Source: Bacteroidota bacterium (lineage in GTDB: Bacteria > Bacteroidota > Bacteroidia > Bacteroidales > UBA7960). Taken from it: a stretch of 58,382 nt of DNA. Under the pieces are notes generated by a model. That model was given only the letters and a program-made list of their open reading frames with translations. It ran no database searches and had not been told where the DNA came from. The translations under genes and the position numbers were made by a program. Below are positions 25,186 to 34,907 of the stretch, in pieces (positions within the stretch are counted from its first letter, which is position 1; every line of letters begins with the position of its first letter). The stretch is taken from the NCBI GenBank assembly GCA_007693555.1, contig REDJ01000095.1:1-58382 (forward strand). The letters run 5' to 3'.

Positions 25186-27168
25186 ATGAAAAGATTGATT
25201 TTTATTATTCTACCCTTATTTATGGGTTTAATTCTGACCTCTTGCGATGATGATGCAGCCGACCACGGGCTTACGGCAGTTGCCGGCCCTGATCGGGAAG
25301 TAAGTGTAGGACAACCTGTTGAGCTTAATGCAAACTCCTCAATAGATCTTACCGGCGAAGGATTCCTTTCAAGCTGGAGCTTCGTATCCAGGCCAGATGG
25401 AAGCTCAGCCAGCATTAACAATGCAAATTCAGACATTGCTACTTTTGTACCTGATGTTGCCGGTGATTATCTTGTAAGATTAACAATTTCCAACAGCCTT
25501 GGCCAAGACTCTGATGAAGTAATGATTACAGCCATAGCTGCCGGCACACAGGAAATCGGAGGAAACTACAGTGAAGAATTGCATTTGATAAAAATTACCG
25601 AAAATCCTGACGTTCCTGACTATGTAGTTACAAGTACCCTGAGTATGACCGCTAAACTCAGGATAGATCCGGGTGTAAGAATTCATGTAACAAGCGATGC
25701 ACTTATAAGAATCCGCCCTAATGGTACAATTGAAGCCAATGGTACAAGCGCTGAGCCAATCATCATAACCGGAACCAGCAACATGGCCGGTTACTGGAGG
25801 GGAATCTGGAGCGAATCATCAGATTTTGATAACGTATTGAATCATGTTCATATTTCCGGTGCAGGTAGCAATAATATTACCACATCAGCACCCAGAGCAG
25901 GATTACATGTATCGGGAGCCAGACTGAATATCAATCATTGTATTTTTTCTAATATTGATGGTTATGGAATAAGTGTAAATGCAACTAATGTGCAGATACC
26001 TCTTGAAAACTGTACGTTTTCACAAAATTCACAAGGTGCTATGCGTATAACTGCCGGTCAGATGCGCTTTATTGACAGTGAAACTGATTTCAATAATCAT
26101 GAAATTGTAATTACAGGAGCTACACTTAATGATGATGTAGATCATGTATGGCCGGCACCATTAAACGGCAAATATCGTTTCACTGCACTTATGAGTATTT
26201 TTGATAATGTAACCATTGAAGAGGGAGCTGTTTTGCTATTTGACACTGATGTTCTTTTACGTTTCCGTGGTGGAAGTGGGAAATACCAGTTCATGGGTAC
26301 AGAAGAAAACCCGGTAATCTTTAAGGGTGCAACAGAGCAAGCAGGCTCATGGAGAGGTATTATGATTGAAAGTTCCAGTGTTGAAAACCGCATAGAACAT
26401 GCGCAGTTTTACCATGCAGGTCATGACAATCTAGCGGCCGGATATGGCAGGGCTGCTATTGGTCTGGGAAGTAATGTAAGGGGATCGTTCTCAAATTTAC
26501 ATTTTGATGATATCGATGGGTATGGTATTTATATCAGGTACAACAGTACCAGAGTATCGCTTAAAGATCTCAATTTCGGACAAAACCTGAGTCTGGGTGC
26601 TATACACATGCTTTCTGAACAGATTACCGACCTTGATAACCAAAGTTTTTTCAATAATAATCATGTTGTTGTAAACGGAGGTCAGGTACCGGAAGAAGAT
26701 GATGTGGTGTGGCCTTCACTATTTAATGGAGCCTATCTATTTACCAGTTTATCAACTATTTATGGTAAAGTGACTATTGAACCAGGAGCAACTCTTGAGT
26801 TCGACAACGATGTGTTGATGCGTGTAAGAACCAATGGGGTGCTTGTGGCCAATGGTAATGCTTCAGAAAATATTACATTTACTCGAAGAAGCGGCTCTAT
26901 GGATCATTGGAAAGGACTTGCCATTGAAACCAGCTCATTGGAAAACAGTATGGATTATGTAGAAATTTCATATGCAGGTAATAGTGGCCTGATTGCAGGT
27001 ATCGGGCAAACAAACCTTGGACTGGGAAATAATGCAAGGTTAACGCTAACCAATAGTATAATCAGAAACAGTCTGGGTTACGGTATATGGTTAAGGCCTG
27101 GCGCGGAACTTACCCAGTCCAACAATACTTTCACAGGTAATGCTCAAGCTGATATAAATGAACCCTAA
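25186..27168 (+). CDS. Lipoprotein with Ig/PKD-like and three beta-helix modules
   Basis: A 660-residue exported lipoprotein. The signal peptide ends in the lipobox LTSC (Cys20). Residues about 30-118 are a PKD/Ig-like domain (GPDREVSVGQPVELNANSS). From about 140 to 655 there are three homologous modules of about 188 residues, starting near residues 145, 327 and 515. Each has TIEEGAVL or TIEPGATL-type turns, W(R/K)G(I/L) and DGYGI or LGYGI motifs, typical of right-handed beta-helix repeats. No catalytic residues recognised; a surface adhesin or glycan-binding role is possible. A terminator follows. Confidence 0.8.
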   Translation: MKRLIFIILPLFMGLILTSCDDDAADHGLTAVAGPDREVSVGQPVELNANSSIDLTGEGFLSSWSFVSRPDGSSASINNANSDIATFVPDVAGDYLVRLTISNSLGQDSDEVMITAIAAGTQEIGGNYSEELHLIKITENPDVPDYVVTSTLSMTAKLRIDPGVRIHVTSDALIRIRPNGTIEANGTSAEPIIITGTSNMAGYWRGIWSESSDFDNVLNHVHISGAGSNNITTSAPRAGLHVSGARLNINHCIFSNIDGYGISVNATNVQIPLENCTFSQNSQGAMRITAGQMRFIDSETDFNNHEIVITGATLNDDVDHVWPAPLNGKYRFTALMSIFDNVTIEEGAVLLFDTDVLLRFRGGSGKYQFMGTEENPVIFKGATEQAGSWRGIMIESSSVENRIEHAQFYHAGHDNLAAGYGRAAIGLGSNVRGSFSNLHFDDIDGYGIYIRYNSTRVSLKDLNFGQNLSLGAIHMLSEQITDLDNQSFFNNNHVVVNGGQVPEEDDVVWPSLFNGAYLFTSLSTIYGKVTIEPGATLEFDNDVLMRVRTNGVLVANGNASENITFTRRSGSMDHWKGLAIETSSLENSMDYVEISYAGNSGLIAGIGQTNLGLGNNARLTLTNSIIRNSLGYGIWLRPGAELTQSNNTFTGNAQADINEP

Positions 27169-27177
27169 ATCTATTTC

Positions 27178-27217
27178 AAAAAAGTTTCCCGGCATTTCTA
27201 TGTCGGGAAATTTTTTG
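27178..27217 (+). terminator. Terminator after the beta-helix lipoprotein gene
   Basis: TTTCCCGGCAT and ATGTCGGGAAA form an 11-base-pair stem with one G-T pair and a 4-base loop, followed by TTTTTTG. Confidence 0.85.
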
Positions 27218-27263
27218 TACTTTTAATAGAAAGTTTTTAAATCCTAATCAAAATTTTTGAAAA

Positions 27264-27857
27264 ATGAAGAAAATTTTTACACTAATTGTTGTTTGCATTT
27301 TTGCTCTTAATCTTTCAGCAAATGAGTCCGGTTTGTTTCATAACAATACTGATGAACCTGTTGGGTATACCGGCGTAAGTCTTTTAGGTGGTGGACTTTT
27401 CATTGGGTACTACGGTTACGGATTTTTTGGAACACGCAGTTTGTCTATACCACCTTTTAATGCTTATTATGAGTTCGGAGTGCATGAATATGTAACTCTA
27501 GGGCCATTTGCAGGGATGGGAAGATGGGATTATCGTTGGAGCAACAGCGATTATACCTGGACATTCTATCACCTGGGTGCAAGGGGAAGTTTTCATCTTA
27601 CCAATATCATTAATGAGGTTCTTGGTGGTGATATAGATGAAGATAAAATTGACTGGTATGTGAGTATTTTAAGCGGATTAGAGATCAGGAACTTCAATAG
27701 CCAGGCCTTTCCGGACCTTTACGACAATAGAGTAAGAATTTTCCTTGGACCCATTACAGGAGTAAGGTACTATCTGGGAAATAACTTTGCCATTTATGCC
27801 GAAGGAGGTCGTGGTGCCCTGGGGTTTTTGAGTTTTGGAGTATCATTGAGATTTTAA
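27264..27857 (+). CDS. Small exported protein, probable outer-membrane beta-barrel
   Basis: A 197-residue protein with a Sec signal peptide (residues 1-19, cleavage likely after LSA). The mature part is rich in alternating aromatic and glycine strands (YTGVSLLGGGLFIGYYGYGFFG, shortened: GGGLFIGYYGYG) and ends in Phe (SFGVSLRF), typical of outer-membrane barrels. It is preceded by the terminator of the lipoprotein gene, so it may have its own promoter. Function unknown. Confidence 0.65.
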   Translation: MKKIFTLIVVCIFALNLSANESGLFHNNTDEPVGYTGVSLLGGGLFIGYYGYGFFGTRSLSIPPFNAYYEFGVHEYVTLGPFAGMGRWDYRWSNSDYTWTFYHLGARGSFHLTNIINEVLGGDIDEDKIDWYVSILSGLEIRNFNSQAFPDLYDNRVRIFLGPITGVRYYLGNNFAIYAEGGRGALGFLSFGVSLRF

Positions 27858-27922
27858 GCCTATTACTAATCCTTGTTTATTGATAAGCATAATTCCTTAA
27901 TCAGTTTTCCGGTTGTATCATT

Positions 27923-30496
27923 TTATTCAAGTTCAAGCAAAGCATTGTATTGAGCTATGATATGTTCATAGTTATCCTCTGCTTCTTGATGGAATCTTAT
28001 CAATCTGTTTATTTGACTTATATTATCATTATTAAAGTCAGGAAATCTTTCCCGGAATATCTTCATATGTCTGTCGTATAAAGAATCAGCAAAGGCATAA
28101 TTTCCAATAAACCGATTGCATGCTGCCAGCGCTCCTTCAACATAAGCTGTCCAAATGTTGTCTGATCCTATGGATTTCTGATAATTATCAAGATTTATTC
28201 TTAACAATGAATCGGCCTTATCGTAACCCCCAATTTGCATATAATAACTCGCATAAGCCCCATATGCATTACCTGTTCTCCAGTGCTCTTCAGAGTACCT
28301 TTGGCGTACGGTTCTCAGGTTGATCCTGAAATAATCACCTGCTTCTTCATATTTTCCAAGTCTTATAAGAGGTGTAACGAGGTTCATGCGAACCATATGG
28401 GTAAAACGGTGAGCTTCACCCATGGTATGGATACTTACATTTAAAGCTTTTCTATAATACTTTTCTGCAGCATGATAATTCTCCTGGTTGCGGTAATGAA
28501 AACCGAGCCGGTTAAGGGGTAATGCAAGTCTGTAATCCAGTGAATCGGTAAAACTGAGATATCCTGCTAATACATCCTGCATCATCTTTTCTGCCCTATC
28601 AGGTTCATCATGGGCTATTACTACAGCATACTCACTCATGGTTTTCAACAACTCGGGATTTGAATGAGAATAATTACGGGAAATGCTGGCAAAAGCCTTT
28701 TCAGAATATTTTCTGGCCCTGTCAGTTTCTCCGTTTTGCCGATACGCCAGTCCCAGGCGAGAAGCAGCCCTGAGAACTTTTATATGATCTTCAGGCAGTT
28801 TTTCTTTATAAATATCATAAGCCTTTTCAAAATATGGCAAAGCCCAATCCCACATGTGATTATCACCATGGCAGTTTCCAAGTGCAACCATTGCATCTGC
28901 TACTTCCACTGATTTCTCCCCAAAAGCATCGGTGTTTTTTAAAATAGCGTCTTCCAACACCGGTACTGCCTTTTCAAATTCACTCAATCTTGAAAGCGCA
29001 TCACCAATGGTTGTAAGCATGATAGCCTGAAGTTGCCTGTTTTGCATATTTGCGGAGCGAACCAAACCTGCTTCCAGCATCTGGTAAGCCGTAATATTTT
29101 CACCCTGTGCATAAGCAGGGTTGCTTGCTTCAAATAACTCAAGAAGAAATGCTGTTACCTCCTCGGATTTCCGGGCTTCAAGAACAGCATAGTCTCTTTC
29201 GGTTTTCAGCTTACCGGAATAATAAACAACAATTCCTGAAATAATCAAGAATACTGTCAAAAAAACGGAAATCGCAACCCTGTTTCTCCTGATAAATTTG
29301 GAAGTATAATATTTCAAGGTTGCTTTGTGAGCATTTACAGGTAACAGCTTTTTAAAGCTTTGAATATCGTCTACAAGCCGGGTAATGGAATCATACCTGT
29401 CATCTGGTTGAATTTGTAATGCTTTTAATAGTATAAGGTTAAGATCCCCTTTAAGCTTTTTAATGAGGCTTACCGGTGTGAGGTTTCTGGATTGAGCAAT
29501 CTTGTTTTGTAGTTGCAAATCAAGACTTTTGTATCTATCTGATGCTCCTTTTATTTCTTCATCCCTGATGGTGTTTTTTATCTCTGCATAATCTTTCTTT
29601 TCAAAATCATGTGGATGAATACCTGCCAGCAACCTGTATAGCAACAGGCCCAAAGAATAAATATCAGATTTTATTGTAACAGAAGTTCCGGTAATTTGCT
29701 CAGGAGATGCGGATTGCAAAGTCAAAAACCGTGAAGGAACTGAATTGTTGCTTTCCTTGGTTTTTGTATTTTGTAATGCAGCAATTCCAAAATCAAGAAC
29801 TTTTATCCTGCCGGATTGTGTAACAAAAATATTATCAGGTTTCAGATCAAGGTGAATGATCAGATTATTGTGAGCATATTGCACGGCTTCACATACTGAT
29901 ACAAAAAGGTTTATTCTTTCATTTACAGAAAGCTTGTTTTTATCGCAGTATTTATCAATGGGCTCACCCTCTACATATTCCATTATCATGTATGGAAAGC
30001 CTTCTTCTGTTATCCCTCCGTCATATAACTGGGCAATATTGGGATGGCTGAATCTTGCAAGTATTTGTTGTTCCTGTCTGAATCTCTCCTTCAAGAGCTT
30101 CGCATCACCCCTCACTTTCATAATTTTCAGTGCAACCTTCTGCTCAAACTGACCATCGGCTCTTTCACATAAAAAAACTGTTGCCATTCCTCCCTGGCCT
30201 AATGCCTTTTCTATTCTGAATTTGTCAAATAAGTCTCCCGGCTTATAAGGAATATCTTCGGGCTGCGATTTCAGATCCTGCTCAAGGTTTTGATTCAAGG
30301 CATCAAAAAAAGCATCTGCCCTGGGTGTACTTTTTAACAACCTCAACAGATGGGTATCAATTCCGGCTTTTTTCTCTTCAACAGAGCAATGAGAATCTAC
30401 CCAGAACTTCCATTCCGAAGGAGGAACTTCCAATGCTTCTGCAAATAACCGGGTTATCCTTTCCTTGTATTTCGAGCCATTTTCATTCATAAACAC
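27923..30496 (-). CDS. Ser/Thr protein kinase with TPR domain (copy 1)
   Basis: An 857-residue membrane-anchored kinase. Residues about 10-75 are a conserved N-terminal leader. The Hanks-type kinase domain (about 92-385) has LGQGGMATVFLC, ATP-site Lys124, HLDLKPDN (catalytic Asp217) and DFG 235-237. The residue before the catalytic Asp is Leu, so it is a non-RD kinase. One membrane segment (about 408-427) and a TPR-rich extracytoplasmic part (about 455-850) follow. It is last in the minus-strand trio ECF sigma - kinase 2 - kinase 1. Kinase-controlled sigma activity is known for such pairings; here it is inferred. Confidence 0.9.
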   Translation of the reverse strand: MFMNENGSKYKERITRLFAEALEVPPSEWKFWVDSHCSVEEKKAGIDTHLLRLLKSTPRADAFFDALNQNLEQDLKSQPEDIPYKPGDLFDKFRIEKALGQGGMATVFLCERADGQFEQKVALKIMKVRGDAKLLKERFRQEQQILARFSHPNIAQLYDGGITEEGFPYMIMEYVEGEPIDKYCDKNKLSVNERINLFVSVCEAVQYAHNNLIIHLDLKPDNIFVTQSGRIKVLDFGIAALQNTKTKESNNSVPSRFLTLQSASPEQITGTSVTIKSDIYSLGLLLYRLLAGIHPHDFEKKDYAEIKNTIRDEEIKGASDRYKSLDLQLQNKIAQSRNLTPVSLIKKLKGDLNLILLKALQIQPDDRYDSITRLVDDIQSFKKLLPVNAHKATLKYYTSKFIRRNRVAISVFLTVFLIISGIVVYYSGKLKTERDYAVLEARKSEEVTAFLLELFEASNPAYAQGENITAYQMLEAGLVRSANMQNRQLQAIMLTTIGDALSRLSEFEKAVPVLEDAILKNTDAFGEKSVEVADAMVALGNCHGDNHMWDWALPYFEKAYDIYKEKLPEDHIKVLRAASRLGLAYRQNGETDRARKYSEKAFASISRNYSHSNPELLKTMSEYAVVIAHDEPDRAEKMMQDVLAGYLSFTDSLDYRLALPLNRLGFHYRNQENYHAAEKYYRKALNVSIHTMGEAHRFTHMVRMNLVTPLIRLGKYEEAGDYFRINLRTVRQRYSEEHWRTGNAYGAYASYYMQIGGYDKADSLLRINLDNYQKSIGSDNIWTAYVEGALAACNRFIGNYAFADSLYDRHMKIFRERFPDFNNDNISQINRLIRFHQEAEDNYEHIIAQYNALLELE

Positions 30497-30590
30497 AAAA
30501 ATTTATTACTTAATGAGTTGACCGTACAACCATGATGTTGCATAAAGTATGTAATGAAATGCCATTTTTTAATATATTTTTACCATTCCA

Positions 30591-33188
30591 TCACAAACTC
30601 TTTTGCGAAAACTTTTCTTCAAAAGTTGCCAGACCTTTTTTGTAAAGTTTGGTATTATGATTTTCCTTTCCCAGATGCTCAATTGCCATTGCTACCGACC
30701 GACCCAGATAATCAAGTGATTTTTCAGCATCACCTTTTCTGCCATACATTTGCCCCAAAAAATAATACACCCTGCTTATATTGGCGTGAGAATCACCAAA
30801 ATGTTTTCTATAGATTGTTATTCCTTTTCGAAGATATTTCTCTGATTGCAACCAGTTTTCCAGACCCATATAGACATTTCCAAGCTGAACGTAATCTGAA
30901 CCCACAAAATGATGTTCACTTCCCAAAGTAGCTATATCTGCTTCAAGAACTTTATAGTAGAGTGGCAATACCTTTTCAAATTTACTTTGCCTGTATAGCG
31001 ATGTTGCAAGATTATAAAGGGAAGATACGGTATACTGATGTGTTGGACCAAGCAACTCCTCAAATCTTTCATACACCAGTGTAAAAATTGAGTCTGTTTT
31101 ACCCTGGTCCTGCATTGCATGATAAACCGACCCCAGATTATTAAGGGCTCGAATGGTTTTGGGATTGTTGTTTCCGTATATTCTTTCATGTTCAGCATAG
31201 GCCATTTTTGAAGATTCAAGGGCATCTTCATAATGAGCCAAACGAAGTTGAATTATAGAAAGATTACCCAAAGTGCCCAGGTAAAGTTCTGTGTAATTGT
31301 CACCTAAAGCAGAAACGATTTCTAAGGCTTCAGCCTGGGCTTCCAGTGCCTGCTCCAATTCTTCCATTTCACGCAGGCAGGAAGCTTTAGAGTTCAGGGC
31401 TTTAGCAAGTTTATGCCGCGAATACCGTTTATCTGATCTGTAGATATCTATACTTTTCTGAATAATCCCGAGGGCTTCTTCATAATTACCCATAAACCGT
31501 AAAAGATTTCCTTTCTCTGCCAATACTTCAGGAAGGTATATCTTTCCGGCGTTACCCGATCTTTCAAAAAATACCAGAGCCAGATCAATTAAACTGTCTG
31601 CGGCTGCATAATCACTCGTATTCATATAACCTGCAGACAAATGTTGTAAAACTTTAGCTCTTTGCAGCCGGTATGAAGATTTATTTTTTTCAGGCAAATA
31701 TTCAAGCGCTTTTTGGTAAAAATCAAGGGACAGGTTCCAATCACCAAGTTTAGAAATAAGGCTTCCTGTAATCAGAAATAATTCTGACTGTAAAAAAGGC
31801 TGCCCCTCCAGCATTTCAATTCTTTCAGTACTTTTATCAAAAAGTTCAATTGCGCTAATAACCTGCCCGTCAGCTTGCACTGGATCAACCGAATCAAATA
31901 TCTCATGAATAAAACCCAGGATTTGCTCAGCTCTTTGGTTTTCCTGAACAGTTTTAAAATACTGTTGAATAAAAAAACCTATTGCCGTAAGCAACAATAC
32001 ATTAAATACTCCCAAAAAAACAAGCCGGCGTTTATTGCGTGAAATGTTCTTCCTTATACGATACTTCCAGTTGGATGGATGAGAATGCAATGGTTTGTTA
32101 TCAAGAAGATTATTTATATCATGCGACAGTGAATTTACAGTAACAAAACGTAAATCCGGGCTTTCGTGAAGAGTTTTATGTATTACTGCACTCAAATCAG
32201 TCAATACCAGGTCTGATTCTTTCTTCAATAATGAATTATTCCGAAAATACTGTTTTAAATCATGACACAGGCCATCGAAGCCCCCATCATGGTTTTTAAA
32301 TCCTGCTGCACGGTAATTTTCGCCTGTTAGTAATTTGAACAAAACAAGGCCCAGCTTAAATATGTCTGATGCAACCGTTGGGCCTGATCCTTTAAACTGT
32401 TCAGGGGATGCATACTGAAGGGTACCTGCAAAAGTTGTATTATCACTTGTAGATTTTTCCTGCTCATGAATGATATGTGAAATACCAAAATCAAGAAGCT
32501 TAACATGTCCTGCCTGGTTAACAAGAATATTAGCCGGCTTGATATCGTGGTGAACAATAAAGTTGTTATGTGCATATTGTAATGCATCACAAACCTGCAG
32601 AAACAATTTCAATCTCTCCCTCAACCCGGGTTTTTTCCTTTCGCAGTATTTATCAATAGACTCCCCTTCCACATACTCCATTATCATGTATGGAAAACCT
32701 TCTTTGCTGATTCCTCCGTCATATAGCTGTGCAATATTTGGGTGGTTGAATCCTGCAAGAATTTGCTGTTCCTGACGAAATTTTTCTTTTAGAAAAAATA
32801 ATTCTCCCTGAACCTTCATGACTTTCAATGCAACCTTCTGGTCAAACTGCCCATCAATTCTTTCGCAAAGAAATACTGTTGCCATGCCTCCTTGTCCAAG
32901 CTGCTCTATGATCTTAAACTTATCAAATACATCACCTGTCTTATAAACAATCTCATTTTGGGGGTTTTCAAGATCACTTTCAATATTTCTGTTAAGAGCA
33001 TCAAAAAAAGCATCGGCCCTGTCTGAGCTCCTGAGAAGTTTAAGTATAAGAGTATCTACTCCTGCTTGTTTATCCTGTGGCGTACAGTTGGTATCAACCC
33101 AGTTTTTCCATTGGCTTGAGGGCACTTCAAGAGCCTGAATAAAAAGTTCACTTACTCTATCCTGTGTATTGTAGTCTCCATTTTGCAT
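30591..33188 (-). CDS. Ser/Thr protein kinase with TPR domain (copy 2)
   Basis: An 865-residue paralogue of the protein at 27923-30496 with the same order: N-terminal leader, kinase domain (about 92-385; Lys122, HHDIKPAN with catalytic Asp215, DFG 233-235), one membrane segment (about 395-415) and TPR repeats to the end. Again the Arg before the catalytic Asp is missing (His214). It starts 11 bases after the ECF sigma gene, so the two are co-transcribed. The kinase halves are much more similar to each other than the TPR halves, suggesting duplication followed by divergence of the sensor part. Confidence 0.9.
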   Translation of the reverse strand: MQNGDYNTQDRVSELFIQALEVPSSQWKNWVDTNCTPQDKQAGVDTLILKLLRSSDRADAFFDALNRNIESDLENPQNEIVYKTGDVFDKFKIIEQLGQGGMATVFLCERIDGQFDQKVALKVMKVQGELFFLKEKFRQEQQILAGFNHPNIAQLYDGGISKEGFPYMIMEYVEGESIDKYCERKKPGLRERLKLFLQVCDALQYAHNNFIVHHDIKPANILVNQAGHVKLLDFGISHIIHEQEKSTSDNTTFAGTLQYASPEQFKGSGPTVASDIFKLGLVLFKLLTGENYRAAGFKNHDGGFDGLCHDLKQYFRNNSLLKKESDLVLTDLSAVIHKTLHESPDLRFVTVNSLSHDINNLLDNKPLHSHPSNWKYRIRKNISRNKRRLVFLGVFNVLLLTAIGFFIQQYFKTVQENQRAEQILGFIHEIFDSVDPVQADGQVISAIELFDKSTERIEMLEGQPFLQSELFLITGSLISKLGDWNLSLDFYQKALEYLPEKNKSSYRLQRAKVLQHLSAGYMNTSDYAAADSLIDLALVFFERSGNAGKIYLPEVLAEKGNLLRFMGNYEEALGIIQKSIDIYRSDKRYSRHKLAKALNSKASCLREMEELEQALEAQAEALEIVSALGDNYTELYLGTLGNLSIIQLRLAHYEDALESSKMAYAEHERIYGNNNPKTIRALNNLGSVYHAMQDQGKTDSIFTLVYERFEELLGPTHQYTVSSLYNLATSLYRQSKFEKVLPLYYKVLEADIATLGSEHHFVGSDYVQLGNVYMGLENWLQSEKYLRKGITIYRKHFGDSHANISRVYYFLGQMYGRKGDAEKSLDYLGRSVAMAIEHLGKENHNTKLYKKGLATFEEKFSQKSL

Positions 33189-33199
33189 AACATGGTATT

Positions 33200-33787
33200 T
33201 TATTGCTCATTGAGTTGAACATACAACCATGCTTTGGCATAACTCCACGACCTTTTAACAGTGGCAGGGCTTATGTTTAATGCAATTGCAGTTTCTTCGA
33301 TAGTCATACCTCCAAAAAAACGACACTCTACAATTGCTGCCTGCCTTTCATCCTGTAATTCCAGTTTCTTTAAAGCATCATTTAGCAATAACAGGTCTTC
33401 AGAAGTTCTGTCGCTTAATACAAGCCTTTCTTCAAGTTCATCAAGGTGTAACAGTTTTTGATTATCACCTCTTTTAACCGTCCGTTTTCTCAACGAGGCA
33501 TTGATAAGAATTTGTCGCATGGCCCTGGCCGATATATAAAAGAAATGAGCACGGTTTTTCAGATCAGTTGCACCTGATTGCAAAAGCTTAAGGTAGGTTT
33601 CATGAACCAATGCTGTAGTATTGAGTGTATCAAGGTTATAAAATTGCTTTTTAATACGATGGGCTCCCCTTTGTAGCTCCTTGTATACAAGTGGGTATAG
33701 TTTATCCAGAGCCTCTTTGTTTCCCTTGCTGAGTTCCTCTAAATAAAGTGTTATTTCCGATGGGCTTATCTGATTTTTTTCAGACAT
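33200..33787 (-). CDS. ECF-subfamily RNA polymerase sigma factor (kinase-associated)
   Basis: A 195-residue sigma factor. Region 2 covers about 15-95 (NTTALVHETYLKLL, FFYISARAMRQILIN). Region 4 covers about 130-190 (ECRFFGGMTIEETAIALNIS, then VKRSWSYAKAWLY). This is the type found beside Ser/Thr kinase genes in Bacteroidota, Acidobacteria and Planctomycetes. No anti-sigma gene is present; the two downstream kinases are the likely control elements. A canonical promoter lies at 33862-33893. Confidence 0.9.
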   Translation of the reverse strand: MSEKNQISPSEITLYLEELSKGNKEALDKLYPLVYKELQRGAHRIKKQFYNLDTLNTTALVHETYLKLLQSGATDLKNRAHFFYISARAMRQILINASLRKRTVKRGDNQKLLHLDELEERLVLSDRTSEDLLLLNDALKKLELQDERQAAIVECRFFGGMTIEETAIALNISPATVKRSWSYAKAWLYVQLNEQ

Positions 33788-33861
33788 TTAAGTTTCGTTT
33801 GAAATCAAAATTAACTTTGCTCATCAACAATTTTTTTTCCTCGTCTTACATGCCTATTATT

Positions 33862-33893
33862 CAAATATAAGAAATTTTGCCGATTATTGCAAA
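33862..33893 (-). promoter_or_regulatory. Bacteroidota-type promoter of the ECF-kinase operon
   Basis: Minus-strand TTTG (complement of 33890-33893), 20 bases, then TATATTTG (complement of 33862-33869). Both boxes fit the consensus. Predicted transcript start is near 33855, about 68 bases before the sigma gene. Confidence 0.6.
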
Positions 33894-34043
33894 TCTTAAC
33901 ATAGTTATATAAGAAGATTATTGTCGACAGTTAGGGGTATTAAATATTGCATGAGGAAAATAAAAATCTGCATAGACCAGCCATTCAGGAAGATGCAACA
34001 CTGGTATACAGAAATGGTATAGATTAAAATTTATCAACAAATA

Positions 34044-34841
34044 TTACAGGCAGGCTTCAAAAAGCAATTCTGCAATATCCTTGTTCACAGTATCGGTAAC
34101 GTTTTTGTATTTAAGCCCGTCAGATATCATTGTCATACAAAACGGGCATGATGTAGCAATTACAGATGTCTGCGTTGACAAAGCTTCTTCAGTTCTTTCT
34201 ATGAAAACCTCTTTATCTCCTTTTTCGGCCTCCTTGAACATTTGGGCTCCACCCGCTCCGCAGCAAAGTGAGAAACTTTTGCTTCGCGGCATTTCCACCC
34301 TTTTTAATCCGAGTAAATCAATTATTTTCCGGGGAGCTTCATATTCATTGTTTCCCCTGCCAAGATAGCAAGGGTCATGAAACGTAACTGATTGTCCTTT
34401 AAGCCTTGTTTCATCAACTTTTAACTTTCCTTCTTCAAGTTGCCTGATGAGAAACTGAGTATAGTGGATAACTTCATAATTTCCGCCCAGCTCAGGATAT
34501 TCATTTTTGAAAATATTGAAGCAATGCGGACAAATACAAATGATTTTTTTTACCTCATATTGAGAAAATATTTCAATGACCTGCATGGCTTGCATGTGAA
34601 ACAGCATTTCGTTACCGGCTCGTCTTGCCGGGTCGCCATTACAGGTTTCTTCAGTACCAAGCACTGCATAATCGGCTCCCAAATGGTTTAATATGCCTGC
34701 AAAAGCCCGGGCAACCTTTTGATAACGGTTATCAAACGCACCTGCACATCCCACCCAGAATAAATATTCAGGCTTTTGCCCGCCGGCAAAAACATCAGCC
34801 ATTACCGGTACCTTAAAACTGGTTTTTTCTTCCATAATCAA
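34044..34841 (-). CDS. CCG-domain iron-sulfur protein, HdrB/HdrD-like (EMO catalytic part)
   Basis: A 265-residue soluble protein with two CCG cysteine-rich domains like those of heterodisulfide reductase. First domain Cys: WVGCAG, EETCNGD and CICPHC. Second: HDPCYLG, LCCGAGG and TSCPFC. Such domains bind noncubane or cubane [4Fe-4S] clusters. Together with the membrane protein encoded 66 bases upstream it matches, in two pieces, the EMO (ETF:menaquinone oxidoreductase) architecture of acyl-CoA-oxidising bacteria. The neighbouring etfBA supports this. Last gene of the operon. Confidence 0.85.
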   Translation of the reverse strand: MIMEEKTSFKVPVMADVFAGGQKPEYLFWVGCAGAFDNRYQKVARAFAGILNHLGADYAVLGTEETCNGDPARRAGNEMLFHMQAMQVIEIFSQYEVKKIICICPHCFNIFKNEYPELGGNYEVIHYTQFLIRQLEEGKLKVDETRLKGQSVTFHDPCYLGRGNNEYEAPRKIIDLLGLKRVEMPRSKSFSLCCGAGGAQMFKEAEKGDKEVFIERTEEALSTQTSVIATSCPFCMTMISDGLKYKNVTDTVNKDIAELLFEACL

Positions 34842-34907
34842 TTTAGTATTATTCAGTTTTTCATCGAAGCATGAAGCTTTTATTAGATGCAGTGAAAAAC
34901 TATTAGT

